Assembly: GCA_965230635.1 (NCBI GenBank)
Contig: CBDDLJ010000012.1
Location: 1-64,000 of the forward strand
Origin: CBDDLJ01 sp965230635
Lineage (GTDB): Bacteria > Pseudomonadota > Gammaproteobacteria > UBA1113
DNA: 64,000 bases
Direction: 5' to 3'
Shown here one piece after another: positions 44,925 through 55,017 of this stretch. The notes under the pieces were generated by a model, which was given only the letters and a program-made list of their open reading frames with translations, was not told where the DNA came from and did not search any database. Position numbers and translations under genes: made by a program. The first letter of the stretch is position 1. Every line of letters begins with the position of its first letter.

Positions 44925-47900
44925 ATGGTTTTAACTGCAAAGGTTAAAGACGCCATCGCTAATATCAGTAAAGACCCATTTGAGCATGCAAAATGGTGTA
45001 GACACACCTATTTTCGCACCTTTATTGCCTCTCCATCGAAGAAAAATAATTTAATTCTTTCGTTATGTGCTTGCGAAGCTGATGATAAAGATGCAGAGGC
45101 TCTAGCTAGTGCTATAAAAAAAAATGTTAATTGTAATGTGCTAGATTTGCGTAGAAATAAAATAAGCGATGTTGGAGCTCAGCACTTATCTGAAGCGTTA
45201 AAAACAAACACTGATATAAAGATAATTAATCTATCAGGTAACCTCATAGGTGATATTGGAGCCCGATATTTAGCCGAAGCGCTGAAGGTTAATAAAAGCA
45301 TTAAAGAGCTCGATTTATCTAATAATGTTATTAATGACCTTGGAGCTCAAGCTTTTTTAGAAGCATTAGAAATTGGCACAAGTCTTATTGATCTTAATCT
45401 TAAACGAAATGAGATAAGTGATGCCTATGCTGAGACTTTTCGACGGAAATTAAGGGAGATTTGGGAATATAAGAAGGCTCTGTTGACTATCAATAAAATT
45501 AAAAGTAATTCGACTGAAAAAATAAAGTTCTGGAGTAATGAAACGCTATATAAAGAAATGTCCAAAGTATTCGTAAATGCACTGAAACTAAATACCAGTG
45601 TAACAGAAATTACAGTACCTAACAACATAAGTGAGCAAGAAGCAAGGTACTTAGTCGATGTATTAAAAGTTAATCAAACCGTTACAATAATAGATTTGCT
45701 TCATGCACATGAAGTCAGCCTTAAATTAAAACGAATAATTGGCAATATTTGTAATTATAATTATATACGCCCAGTTACTCAAAAAATTAAAAACAATTCA
45801 ATACAAGAGTTAGATATAAGCTTTCCTCGCGAGAACCAAGGCACAAAGCAAGGTATGCGAGTGTTAGTTCGAGCCTTAAAAAATAATACGAGCATTACTA
45901 AAATAACGATAGATGATAGAAAGTACACACTTGGTGCTGAAATAGATACTGAAAGTATGGTAATTATATTTAAAGCACTAGAAACTAACACAACAGTAAC
46001 TGATCTCAATATTAATGTGCATAAAGTTAATGATGAGAGTCTAACTGCATTAGCGGCAATGCTTAAGGTTAATTCTGGTATTGTAAAAATTTATTTAGAG
46101 AATAACTCTAGCTTTATAACCAAAGACGGGATTAATACTTTGATTAAAGCGTTAGAAGTTAATTATCAAATAACAAAAGTATCTGGATTAACTTATAGTG
46201 TTGACAACATGAGCGAGTCTCAATATAGACATATTTTCCAGCTTACCAAGCGTAATTATTTTCGCTCAGTAGCCAAAAAAATCTGGACTAATTCGATAGA
46301 AAAAGTATGTTTAATTGCTATGCGCAGTGAAGATCAACTGAGTAGTGCCGATCTGCAATACTTCATAAATGCTTTAGAAAGCAATACTAGCGTGACTGAA
46401 TGGACTATGGATCGCGTACGTCTAGGCTCTACAGGTGCTAAACTTTTGGCAGAAAGATTAAAACACCACCCTAGTTTAAAAAAACTCTTTTTATTAGGGA
46501 CCCAGATAGGTGATGATGGTGCAATAGTTTTATTCGAAGCCTTAAAATTTAGTCGTAGCATTGTTGAAATTAATTTATACAACAACCAAATAAGTGATAA
46601 AGGTGTTCAAGCTCTAGCTGAATTTTTAGAATGCAACTCGACTTTGACAGCAGTTGATTTAGAAATGAATAACATTAGTGATGTTGGCGCTCAGTTATTG
46701 GGTTTGGCACTTCGTAAAAACGTGAGTTTAACTATGCTTAAATTGCCATGCAATCAAATAGGCAATCAAGGAGCAATACAATTAATAACAAATGGTGTAT
46801 TAAATAGGTTAGATTTAAGACGAAACAATATTACTTTCACAGCAGCATATGCATTAACTCAACATGCAACATTGGACTATTTAGATTTGAATGAAAATAG
46901 AATTAATGTTGCAGAATGCAAAGTGCTACGGCAAAATTGTAAGGTACAAAGTCTTCATTTATCCCCAATTGCTACGATTGATAGGAAATTTTTCCAAATA
47001 TCTGGATGCCGATGGCATAAATCATTAGTTCAAGCTACTTATTCAGATTATGATAATGGCCGTGGGGATCTAATTATACAAAATGCCATACAAAATCAAA
47101 ATGCTTGGAGAATAGTTGATAAGATGGGTGATGAAAAGCGCAAATGCGAGTTAATAAATCTTATTTATCAAAATCGATTCAAACACCCCGGTTTTGATGT
47201 GTTTCAAGTACCAGGAATAGATCCTGATGAATACTGGTCTGGCCGAAATTATGAAAAACGCCGGCGTAGCACAACTATTTTTACTCAAGAAGCCAATGAA
47301 AGACAATTAATATTTGCTGAAGCTGATAGAAAGCAAGCTTTACATGAGGCAATCTCAAGTAAACCTTGTGATATCAGGTTGAACAACGAAGCTATTGCAA
47401 AAGCATTAATTGAACATAGAGCAGCAGATTTAAAGGCTACTAATTATCTAGGACTTACTGCACTAGAATATGCTAAACAACAGCAATGCTCGGAAGCATT
47501 TATACAATTTCTTGAAACGAACCTCTGTAAAAGTAACGAAGAAGAGAATGAGGATTTATTAAATGAACATGAAAATATAGATTTATTGGCTCAATTTACC
47601 AGCGATATTCGATCAGAATTAGGTAAATTAGATGTATTAGCAGAGCAATCCAAACAACACGAAGCAATGATTTTTCATTTGCAAAGTAAAATTGAAGCAA
47701 CAAGCCAAGATCAAAAGTCTGATCAAGAAGAAATTAAAAAACTTAATGAAAAATTAGAAAAATATAAGCAATCACAAGGAAATAATCAGCTAACCCGGCA
47801 ATATATGCTACATCAATATAATCCATCACATCTTAAATACATCCAACAACGGCCTAATCTACTATACTTTTATCAAAGTTTGAAGAAGAATCTATGGCAG

Positions 47901-49637
47901 ATCCTTGATTCTTTCGTTGCTGTTGGTAGTCGAAACCAGGCACGTTGGCGTTCAACTTGGGAAAGATTAGCATTAGTTGCAAGTGATTTTATTCCCCCTC
48001 CATTTAGTGGCGTAGCTAAAGGATTACTTAATATGTATAATTTTGATATGACTGTTCGCATGGACCAAGTCATATCTAAGATGGAGCCTAGTCACATAGG
48101 TATGGATATCCTATGTGAAACGGTCGCTCGTGAGCTAACGGCTCGCTATGAAGAGCAAATCCAATATCTAGGCAAACCAAAATATGGCTGGTTATTGGCA
48201 TTGTGTGCAGTTCATCAAATTACTGAATTTTTATTGCGGGAATTTGCTCGTGAGGATGGCCAAGTGCCAACTGTTCCTACCACTGATCAACAAACAGGGC
48301 TGTATCAACGACTCATAGATGCAGTTACTTATAAACCAAAAAATATTCGTGAGCACGCTATTCATGAGAGTGGTAGTTGTTTACGTAAATTACTTCACAT
48401 TATTAGCAAGAAAACCACAGGTGACTTAAAATCTGCATTGGATATTTTACATATTCCTCGTAGCAAGCTAAAGAACCAAATACAAGAAACATGGGATACA
48501 AATAGTGTTTTTAGTGAGCCAGGATTAAAATTACGAGTGAATCAAGGAGGTATAAGTCGCATTTTATACATGACGAAAAAAACAGCCCGCCCCGAAAAAT
48601 ATGGTTATCGTTTCCACCGCAGTTGGACGTTAGAAGTTGCTCAACATCATGGTTGGGAGGAAATACCACAGCGGGATAATACCACTGTACCAGCAATCAC
48701 TGAATCGTTGCTCATGACGGAATGGGATAATGTTTCTGATTTGCAGACACCAGCGGAGCAACAGTGGCAAGAAAAACGATTACGAGACTGGTTTGAGCAA
48801 GAAAAAGGTGCGTATGAAATAGCCGTATCAAAGCTTAATGAAGAGGTTGATGAGCGGATTGAAAAATCTCAAGTACAAATAACAAGTATTGAAACTAAAC
48901 AACAAAAAATGCAACAGCAAATTGATCAACTTACGTCCTTATTAAAGGAAAAACACAAACAAAATGATGAAGACACTAAAAAAGCTAATCGTCGAAAGCT
49001 GTGTCATTTAAAACAACAGCGAAAGCAATTAGCCAAAGAACACCAACACTATATTGAACAATTAAAAAGTGACCAAGCAATAAAATCCCGGACTTTGCAA
49101 GATAAATTGAAACAAGCGCAGGAGGCTGTAAGAATTCAAGAGCAAGCAATGCTTGTGCAAAGACAACACCATGAACAGCAGTTTGTTAGTATGAAACAGG
49201 AAATAAATCATTTTAAGGATTTAGCGCAACAGAATATGCGGCGCCCATTCGTAGAGTCTGTTTCATCAAAGCTATCTGAAGAAGCAAATCAGCTTAAAAC
49301 TCAAGTTGCTCAATATGAAAAGCAATTAGTTTCTTATCAGACATTATGCGCACAGCAAACGGGAATTATTGGTAATTTGCAAATGCAATTAGACAAAGCT
49401 ACCGGAGATATTCAACAGTTGGTACAGAGATTAACAAACCTAGAAAAATTGCCAGTAGAGTTAGCAGAGCAGAAACAAATAATAAATGAAATGCATACAA
49501 AATTAGAATACAATGAGCAACAGTTAAATTCACTGCAAGTAACTGACCTCCAAGAAACATCGGGCAGCAACTCGCAAGCTCTATCCGACTACGACAAGAA
49601 TTCGAGTTCTGCTCCTAAACCTGGGTTTTTCAGCTAA
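44925..49637 (+). CDS. Giant LRR / coiled-coil protein (1570 aa)
   Basis: The ATG follows GAGGGAGG. Residues about 35-680 are ribonuclease-inhibitor-like leucine-rich repeats (VLDLRRNKISDVGAQHLSEA, then LKTNTDIKIINLSGNLIGD), well formed at both ends and degenerate in the middle. Residues about 790-850 contain an ankyrin-like pair (DIRLNNEAIAKALIEHRA, TNYLGLTALEYAKQQ). A coiled coil lies near 870-950. Residues about 953-1290 form an unrecognised, probably helical domain (ARWRSTWERLALVASDFIPP, AIHESGSCLRKLLHIISK). A long Gln-rich coiled coil (about 1297-1540) and a Ser/Asn tail end the protein. No signal peptide or membrane helix. The architecture is eukaryote-like and fits a secreted effector of an intracellular bacterium, though secretion is not shown. 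Confidence 0.82.
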   Translation: MVLTAKVKDAIANISKDPFEHAKWCRHTYFRTFIASPSKKNNLILSLCACEADDKDAEALASAIKKNVNCNVLDLRRNKISDVGAQHLSEALKTNTDIKIINLSGNLIGDIGARYLAEALKVNKSIKELDLSNNVINDLGAQAFLEALEIGTSLIDLNLKRNEISDAYAETFRRKLREIWEYKKALLTINKIKSNSTEKIKFWSNETLYKEMSKVFVNALKLNTSVTEITVPNNISEQEARYLVDVLKVNQTVTIIDLLHAHEVSLKLKRIIGNICNYNYIRPVTQKIKNNSIQELDISFPRENQGTKQGMRVLVRALKNNTSITKITIDDRKYTLGAEIDTESMVIIFKALETNTTVTDLNINVHKVNDESLTALAAMLKVNSGIVKIYLENNSSFITKDGINTLIKALEVNYQITKVSGLTYSVDNMSESQYRHIFQLTKRNYFRSVAKKIWTNSIEKVCLIAMRSEDQLSSADLQYFINALESNTSVTEWTMDRVRLGSTGAKLLAERLKHHPSLKKLFLLGTQIGDDGAIVLFEALKFSRSIVEINLYNNQISDKGVQALAEFLECNSTLTAVDLEMNNISDVGAQLLGLALRKNVSLTMLKLPCNQIGNQGAIQLITNGVLNRLDLRRNNITFTAAYALTQHATLDYLDLNENRINVAECKVLRQNCKVQSLHLSPIATIDRKFFQISGCRWHKSLVQATYSDYDNGRGDLIIQNAIQNQNAWRIVDKMGDEKRKCELINLIYQNRFKHPGFDVFQVPGIDPDEYWSGRNYEKRRRSTTIFTQEANERQLIFAEADRKQALHEAISSKPCDIRLNNEAIAKALIEHRAADLKATNYLGLTALEYAKQQQCSEAFIQFLETNLCKSNEEENEDLLNEHENIDLLAQFTSDIRSELGKLDVLAEQSKQHEAMIFHLQSKIEATSQDQKSDQEEIKKLNEKLEKYKQSQGNNQLTRQYMLHQYNPSHLKYIQQRPNLLYFYQSLKKNLWQILDSFVAVGSRNQARWRSTWERLALVASDFIPPPFSGVAKGLLNMYNFDMTVRMDQVISKMEPSHIGMDILCETVARELTARYEEQIQYLGKPKYGWLLALCAVHQITEFLLREFAREDGQVPTVPTTDQQTGLYQRLIDAVTYKPKNIREHAIHESGSCLRKLLHIISKKTTGDLKSALDILHIPRSKLKNQIQETWDTNSVFSEPGLKLRVNQGGISRILYMTKKTARPEKYGYRFHRSWTLEVAQHHGWEEIPQRDNTTVPAITESLLMTEWDNVSDLQTPAEQQWQEKRLRDWFEQEKGAYEIAVSKLNEEVDERIEKSQVQITSIETKQQKMQQQIDQLTSLLKEKHKQNDEDTKKANRRKLCHLKQQRKQLAKEHQHYIEQLKSDQAIKSRTLQDKLKQAQEAVRIQEQAMLVQRQHHEQQFVSMKQEINHFKDLAQQNMRRPFVESVSSKLSEEANQLKTQVAQYEKQLVSYQTLCAQQTGIIGNLQMQLDKATGDIQQLVQRLTNLEKLPVELAEQKQIINEMHTKLEYNEQQLNSLQVTDLQETSGSNSQALSDYDKNSSSAPKPGFFS

Positions 49638-49989
49638 TGTAGAAATTCATCAGCTGGCTCTAAGCTTGCTCAAAAATGATCAAATTTAAATTTTGCTATA
49701 ATAAATGATAGAATGAGGTTTGATTAACGCGAATTTACAGCAAAATTTGGATTTGATCACGACGGAATTGGAGTAGTTCCCTGTGTTTTGATATCTGAAT
49801 TTGCTGGTAACTTTACAGGATCTTGGCTGACTGAGAGATATCTGACAGGTAGAGTAGTAGGAGAATGGCAAGTAATGCGCTAGAAAAGGGAGAGAGTATT
49901 TTCAAAAATAACGGAATTAATTGAGGTTATACGTCAATGATGTAGTAAGTAGCAGGAAATTATCAAAGAATAAAAACATTAAATTGATA
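49638..49989. other. 352-bp intergenic region with a possible coding relic
   Basis: From about 49731 a plus-strand frame without start codon reads EFTAKFGFDHDGIGVVPCVL then ISEFAGNFTGSWLTERYLTG, stopping near 49880. Its composition looks protein-like, but I recognise no family. The remainder is AT-rich, and no terminator hairpin is clear for either flanking gene. Confidence 0.3.
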
Positions 49990-50310
49990 TCATGAGGCGG
50001 TTCTTGAAAATTTGACAATCGCATAGGCAGGCGTCTCATAAGGATGACTATTTTTTAAAGCATGGATAACAGCAGATAAATCATCAGCTTGGCACAGTGT
50101 TTCTACTTTATATTCAGAAACCATTTCTATTTTATTTTGCTCACCAATAAAAGGCTTGCTTCCAGCTAGTGGTCTAAATTGCCCTTGTCCTAGGCATTCC
50201 CAACTACAGCAATCATAACCTTGGTATTTTCCAGCGCCAGCAGCAAAAATAGCCGCTTTAACTTGTTCTTTGTGGCTTTCAGGGACGTAAAATGAGATTT
50301 GAAAAAGCAT
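49990..50310 (-). CDS. Nif3 C-terminal-like (YqfO/CutA-fold) small protein
   Basis: The 106 residues match the stand-alone form of the PII/CutA-like insert found in Nif3/YqfO proteins: QISFYVPESHKEQVKAAIFA, AGAGKYQGYDCCSWECLGQG, FRPLAGSKPFIGEQNKIE and the C-terminal NSHPYETPAYAIVKF. This ferredoxin-like fold trimerises in relatives; the biochemical role is unknown. GAGAGAAAACA lies before the ATG. It is monocistronic and conserved in Gammaproteobacteria, so it marks a stretch of core sequence between two accessory blocks. Confidence 0.85.
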   Translation of the reverse strand: MLFQISFYVPESHKEQVKAAIFAAGAGKYQGYDCCSWECLGQGQFRPLAGSKPFIGEQNKIEMVSEYKVETLCQADDLSAVIHALKNSHPYETPAYAIVKFSRTAS

Positions 50311-50523
50311 TGTTTTCTCTCTGTTTGCTTAATAATGGGTATTAATCTAGCAAAAAGTACTGTATGAGTCAATTTTGGTTAAAAATATAACAAAAACAAA
50401 GAAAAATTTCCTTTATTTTTAATAATATGTTAGTATTTTTACCATAGCTTTGAAAAAGCTGCCAATAATTTAAGAATAAGCATATTTTATGTTTATATAT
50501 TAAACAGAAAGAGGGTGAGTATT

Positions 50524-51564
50524 ATGACATCTCAACTGCTAACACAATTGATAAAACAAAAAAAATGCAGTGTGTTTAAAGATCAAGCACAGCAGTTTGA
50601 ATTTAATTTCTTATACAATGAAGCTAACAATACGCTACATTTAGAGGGACAAGAGCCAGAACTAAAAACAGATTATGATTTTGCTTCTGCCAACGAAGCA
50701 TTTGATAAGTTTATTTCTATTATACAGGCAGAAGACAGCAATATTGAAGCAGACCACTTCATTAGAAAAGAGAAAAAATTAATAATTCATGAGGATTTGT
50801 TAAAAAAATATCAGCTTAAATCTCAAAATGCTGATGATGCTAGTGCTAGACAAAGCAAATCATCTACCGATATAGTCGAACAAATGATAAATATGGGGCT
50901 TTGCAGTAATGTAACAAGCCAAGCAAAGAGGCAACGCTCTTTATCGAATACTTCTTATTTTTCAAATAAAAATGCGGATAATCCAGAAAATAATCTGCAA
51001 GGGCGACATCGTAGCATTTCTCTACAAGAAAAAGTATCATCTAAATTACCTTATCATGTGTTAACAACTGAGAAGCAATTAACAGATTTAACCACAAAGT
51101 TAGAGGAACGTGGATATAATGTTGTAACAAAAGCTGTTGCAGTAGGACAGAAGACAATAACAGTAAGTGATAAGCGAAATAATGCAATATATGTCACTAT
51201 CGAAACCAGTGAAAGACTGGGTGATGTAGTGAATATTGATATCAAAGAAGACGATGATACTTATCAGCGAGCAAGTAAAATGGATGCGTTTGCTGAATGT
51301 AATCAACTTCTCTTTAATGAAGTTAGTGAAGAAAAGCGAGCAAATTTAGTAATTGAGTTAGTTGATGCAGCTAATATACATGAAATTGCTGAAGCAGCAC
51401 ATGCTTGCTTAAAGAAAGATCTTCCTATCTCTCTTGCAAAAAAATGGTTGGATAAAGAAGAGCAATTTATTAAAATCTTAAAAGAATTAGATCAAACAAG
51501 CTATGAGAAATATCATAAGATTTCACAAGAAGAACAGATGACACATATTGGCTGTGGTGCTTAA
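50524..51564 (+). CDS. Unknown protein (346 aa), candidate effector
   Basis: The start chosen is the ATG at 50524 behind AGAGGGT; a GTG three codons earlier is possible. No family is recognised. Residues 1-100 form an alpha/beta-looking domain (QQFEFNFLYNEANNTLHLEG, NEAFDKFISIIQAEDSN). The middle (about 120-170) is polar and probably disordered. Residues about 175-250 look like a small alpha/beta domain (LPYHVLTTEKQLTDLTTKLE, KTITVSDKRNNAIYVTIETS), and the C-terminus is helical (SLAKKWLDKEEQFIKILKEL). It is first of three same-strand unknowns that end at a tRNA gene. Its N-terminus weakly resembles that of the protein at 52267 (QxFEFN against QQEFNI). Confidence 0.75.
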   Translation: MTSQLLTQLIKQKKCSVFKDQAQQFEFNFLYNEANNTLHLEGQEPELKTDYDFASANEAFDKFISIIQAEDSNIEADHFIRKEKKLIIHEDLLKKYQLKSQNADDASARQSKSSTDIVEQMINMGLCSNVTSQAKRQRSLSNTSYFSNKNADNPENNLQGRHRSISLQEKVSSKLPYHVLTTEKQLTDLTTKLEERGYNVVTKAVAVGQKTITVSDKRNNAIYVTIETSERLGDVVNIDIKEDDDTYQRASKMDAFAECNQLLFNEVSEEKRANLVIELVDAANIHEIAEAAHACLKKDLPISLAKKWLDKEEQFIKILKELDQTSYEKYHKISQEEQMTHIGCGA

Positions 51565-51614
51565 TTTTGTTAGATTGATGCTAATAATCCAGCAATTTAA
51601 TCATATGCCAGAGA

Positions 51615-52116
51615 GTGTTGTTTATATCAATTGATGAAAAAAATAAAAACAGTCATGCTTTAGTTACACAATTGGGTGTAAAAGAACCTAAATCACCTAT
51701 TATTTCTCCAGATATTCAAGCGAATACTGCGAGGCAAAGAGACAATACTATTAAAAACAAAAAACCATTAATTGTTGCCAAAGTACAAAAAGGCTTGCTT
51801 GAAAACAAACAGTTTATTACTGCATTACAACACAGTGTTGAAGCTATTGATTCAATCATTACATTTAACCAAAAAACTAAATGTAAATCAAAAGAAGTTT
51901 CAAGCCGAGTTTAAAGCGGTTGTTGGTGATGATAATTATGAAGATACGCTTAACACATTTAAACAGCGAGCAATAAAACTCACGAAAATGATGCCGCAAT
52001 ATAAACAATTATCTAATCATCCCACCACAAAAACAGCAGCATCCAACAAGCTGTCTAATATGTCTAAAATAGATAAAAGCAAAAATGAACGTAGTCCACC
52101 TCTTAAAATAAGTTAA
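51615..52116 (+). pseudogene. Frameshifted fragment of an unknown protein
   Basis: Two overlapping frames read as one: KNSHALVTQLGVKEPKSPII, KVQKGLLENKQFITALQHSV and FNQKTK in the first, then NVNQKKFQAEFKAVVGDDNY, LNTFKQRAIKLTKMMPQYKQ and a Lys/Ser-rich tail in the second. The break is within AACCAAAAAACTAAATG at about 51868-51884. The GTG at 51615 has no ribosome-binding site, so the 5' part may also be lost. The content is helical, polar and unrecognised. It could be a third member of the local group of acidic unknowns. Confidence 0.5.
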
Positions 52117-52266
52117 TATTTCTTAAGCTTTTCTTAAGTACTAGCAAGAAATAGTTATCACTAGCCTCATGCAAAAAAAAAATAGCTAGATATTCATAAT
52201 ATCTTAATATTTATAACCTATTATGTATTTATGAAGCAATAAAGCAATTTTGTTAAGAGGAACATA

Positions 52267-54891
52267 ATGGGAATTTTGACTGGGGATGCTATCAAAAAAA
52301 TAACAGAAATTATTCATGAGGGAGAAGATCAGCAGGAATTCAATATTATACTGAATAATGAATCTGACTCCAAGCAAGCTATTGATCTAACTGTGAATTT
52401 TAATAAAAAAGCAGGATGGTTCCGTTTGGCAGCTAAAAATCATAATGAAAGTGATGACTTGAGAAGTATATACCAAAAAATTGCAGAAGAGCTTAATGAA
52501 AACTTTGATTTGGACAAAGAAGCACACGTCACTGTAGATGAAAATGAAATAAAAATTGGGAGTGACGCTATTGCTGAAATAAAAAAAATATCGAATAAAA
52601 ATGATGACCTGAGTATCACATCATTCCCACCTTATGTGCCTGTCGACCAAAAAAAAACATCAGCTGATGATGCCCAGAGCATTACTTTTTTTTCTCCTCA
52701 TTCATCTGATGAAGAACCTCAAGTTGAGGATAAAACTGAGTCTGTGGTGACGGCCTCTGAACAATCAGATTCTTTTGAAAAACCAGATAACGAAGATCAT
52801 ATAGAAAATAGTTCATATATAAACAATGATGCTGAGAAAGAATATAACGATGATATAGATAATGTGTCTCATATGGATGATGCTGGCTATGTCTTTGATG
52901 TGGATAATGCAGATAATGTTTCTGGCGAGAATCATTTAGGTGATGATGTCGATAAGAATGAAGATGATAATACAGGCAATGTTGTTGATCAGGATAATGC
53001 AAATGATATTTTTGGCAAAGATGACGAAAGTCATGTTATCAATATAGATAATGCCTCTGCTGAGGATGATTCAGATGACACTCTTGATATCGATGAAGAC
53101 AACAATGACTCTAAAGTAGATAATGTAAGCAACGCTGCTGATGGAAATAATGTCAATGATATCTCTGACGAAGATGACGCAAATGATGTTGTTAATGCAG
53201 ATATTTTAAATAGTGCAGATAGTTTCTATAACGATAACGATTCAGGCAACACTTTTGATATCAATGAAGATAGCAATGACTCTAAGGTAGATAATATAAG
53301 CAGCATTACTGATGAAAATAATGTCAATGATATCTCTGAAAAAGATGGTACAAGTAATGTTTCCAATGCAGATATTTTAAATAGCGCAGATAGTTTCTAT
53401 AACGATAACGATTCAGGTGACACTTTTGATATCGATGAAGATAGCAATGACTCTAAGGTAGATAATATAAGCAACATTACTGATGAAAATAATGTCAATG
53501 ATATCTCTGAAAAAGATGGTACAAGTAATGTTTCCAATGCAGATGTTTTAAATAGTGCAGATAGTTTCTATAAAGATTCAGGTGACACTTTTGATATAGA
53601 TGAAGATAACAATGACTCTAAGGTAGATAATATAAGCAACATTACTGATAAAAATAATGTCAATAATATCTCTGAAAAAAATGGTACAAGTAATGTTTCC
53701 AATGCAGATGCTTTAAATAGTGCAGATAGTTTCTATAACGATAACGATTCAGGTGGCACTTTTGATATCGATCAAGAGAATAATGACTTTAACGTGGATA
53801 ATGCAAGCAACGTTGCTGATGAGAACAATATAGATAATGTCTCTAGCAAAAATGATTCGGCTGATGATCTTGATATGGTTAACAATGACGATGTCTCTAA
53901 GGTGGGTGGTAAAAGTAGCGTTGATGATGAGGATGATCTAGATGATATCTTTGATGTGGATGATAGAGAAGATATTTTTAATAAAAATGATGCTTTCGCT
54001 AAAGACAACGCAGATAATCCATCAAGAAATAGTATTGCCAAGATTAAACAAAGTCTATCTCAGAAAAATATGGCTTCAGCGCATGCTATTTTGCGCGAGC
54101 AAGATAGACAGTTAGAGAAGGATAACCAAGTTTTAAATAAGGATGAATTTTCTAAAGCTGAAGTTGAGGATGTTAAGCTGATAGCAAGATTAGCGATTAA
54201 AGATAATGAAGACGTTGCTCCTGCAGTAGAAAGTAAAGAAACAGCGTCTGCTGTAGAATTGTTTACAGATGATATTATTCATAATATCAGTTCGTTAGCC
54301 AATGGCGAGGTTAAAAATCTTCACTATATCACTGAGCCATCCGATAGCTTACAAGTAGTTCACGTTACAGAGTTGGATGGAGGAGAAAAAATTAACCAGG
54401 TGTTGTTAGAGTGTCATCATTTACAAAAAAATCATGAGAGTTCTAGAGAAATACAAATGCCTCTAACTGTTGGTGATGATCTTCGTGAACTACAGCGTGA
54501 TGTGTTTATTGCCAGCTTACAGGGCGCAAATATGGATTCTATTGAGTTAGATATCAATAGTGCCTCTATAACGGCAGGCAACTTTCAAGAATTACTCACC
54601 GTCATAGATGACGCATTTAAAAATAATATTGAAATAAAATTGGGGCCCAATGTAATCAAAGAGCAAAGTGCTTTTGCTAAAGCTAGTAAAAATTATGTTA
54701 ATAACAATACTGATATGAATAATCAACAGCGTTCTCATTTTATTGCTAAGCTGGATAAGCTAACCAATACTGAGCAAAAAGCAGATAAGTCTAAGGGGAG
54801 CTTAGGCAGAAAAATGGCTGCCGCTAAAACGCCGCCTTATAGTAAAGATGAGCGTTTAACTGCACCTACAAGTAGTTATCGATCAAGATAG
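52267..54891 (+). CDS. Asp/Asn-rich repeat protein (874 aa), candidate effector
   Basis: ATG preceded by GAGGAA. Residues 1-110 form a folded-looking domain (QQEFNIILNNESDSKQAIDL, EAHVTVDENEIKIGSDAIAE). Residues about 130-595 are extremely acidic and low in complexity, rich in Asp, Asn, Ser and Val, including five 57-residue repeats. Residues about 595-874 are again ordered (NSIAKIKQSLSQKNMASAHA, GDDLRELQRDVFIASLQGAN, FQELLTVIDDAFKNNIEIKL), with a basic tail (GRKMAAAKTPPYSKDERL). The ordered ends joined by a very acidic linker suggest a modular, possibly host-interacting or Ca-binding protein. DxDxDG-type loops are not exact, so calcium binding is uncertain. No signal peptide or membrane segment. 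Confidence 0.75.
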   Translation: MGILTGDAIKKITEIIHEGEDQQEFNIILNNESDSKQAIDLTVNFNKKAGWFRLAAKNHNESDDLRSIYQKIAEELNENFDLDKEAHVTVDENEIKIGSDAIAEIKKISNKNDDLSITSFPPYVPVDQKKTSADDAQSITFFSPHSSDEEPQVEDKTESVVTASEQSDSFEKPDNEDHIENSSYINNDAEKEYNDDIDNVSHMDDAGYVFDVDNADNVSGENHLGDDVDKNEDDNTGNVVDQDNANDIFGKDDESHVINIDNASAEDDSDDTLDIDEDNNDSKVDNVSNAADGNNVNDISDEDDANDVVNADILNSADSFYNDNDSGNTFDINEDSNDSKVDNISSITDENNVNDISEKDGTSNVSNADILNSADSFYNDNDSGDTFDIDEDSNDSKVDNISNITDENNVNDISEKDGTSNVSNADVLNSADSFYKDSGDTFDIDEDNNDSKVDNISNITDKNNVNNISEKNGTSNVSNADALNSADSFYNDNDSGGTFDIDQENNDFNVDNASNVADENNIDNVSSKNDSADDLDMVNNDDVSKVGGKSSVDDEDDLDDIFDVDDREDIFNKNDAFAKDNADNPSRNSIAKIKQSLSQKNMASAHAILREQDRQLEKDNQVLNKDEFSKAEVEDVKLIARLAIKDNEDVAPAVESKETASAVELFTDDIIHNISSLANGEVKNLHYITEPSDSLQVVHVTELDGGEKINQVLLECHHLQKNHESSREIQMPLTVGDDLRELQRDVFIASLQGANMDSIELDINSASITAGNFQELLTVIDDAFKNNIEIKLGPNVIKEQSAFAKASKNYVNNNTDMNNQQRSHFIAKLDKLTNTEQKADKSKGSLGRKMAAAKTPPYSKDERLTAPTSSYRSR
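53068..53860 (+). repeat. 171-bp tandem repeats (57 aa), five copies, last one partial
   Basis: Unit starts at 53068, 53239, 53410, 53575 and 53746 begin GATTCAGGTGACAC or a close variant. Each codes for DSGDTFDIDED, SKVDNISNITDENNVNDISE, KDGTSNVSNADILNSADSFY. The third unit is six bases short (YKDSG instead of YNDNDSG), so copies differ by in-frame slips. Units two to four are nearly identical at DNA level and the outer ones are degenerate, as expected if the array expands from its centre. Confidence 0.85.
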
Positions 54892-54928
54892 TATTCTGTC
54901 GTGTACATTATTAATAAATTGGTGAAAC

Positions 54929-55005
54929 TGGCGCCCCGGGCAGGATTCGAACCTGCGACCTATCCCTTAGGAGGGGATCGCGCTATCCAGCTGTGCCACC
55001 GGGGC
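54929..55005 (-). tRNA. tRNA-Arg (anticodon CCU)
   Basis: On the minus strand the gene begins GCCCCGGTGGCACAGCTGGA and ends with the T-arm GGTTCGAATCC and acceptor half CCGGGGC, discriminator G and encoded CCA, 77 nt in all. The anticodon arm is ATCCC-CTCCTAA-GGGAT, giving anticodon CCT, which reads the rare Arg codon AGG. It lies 12 bases behind the stop of the aldolase gene on the same strand. tRNA-Arg(CCU) is a frequent integration site in Proteobacteria; no second copy of its 3' end is visible in this window. Confidence 0.95.
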
Positions 55006-55017
55006 AAAATATCTTTT

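Noticed and set aside
52682..53002. Minus-strand His/Tyr-rich frame opposite the acidic protein gene
   Set aside because: It mirrors GAT/AAT codons of the acidic frame and has no ribosome-binding site.
54929..55005. Attachment site with a direct repeat of the tRNA 3' end
   Set aside because: No second copy of the tRNA end and no integrase gene were found in the window, so integration at this tRNA is only a possibility.
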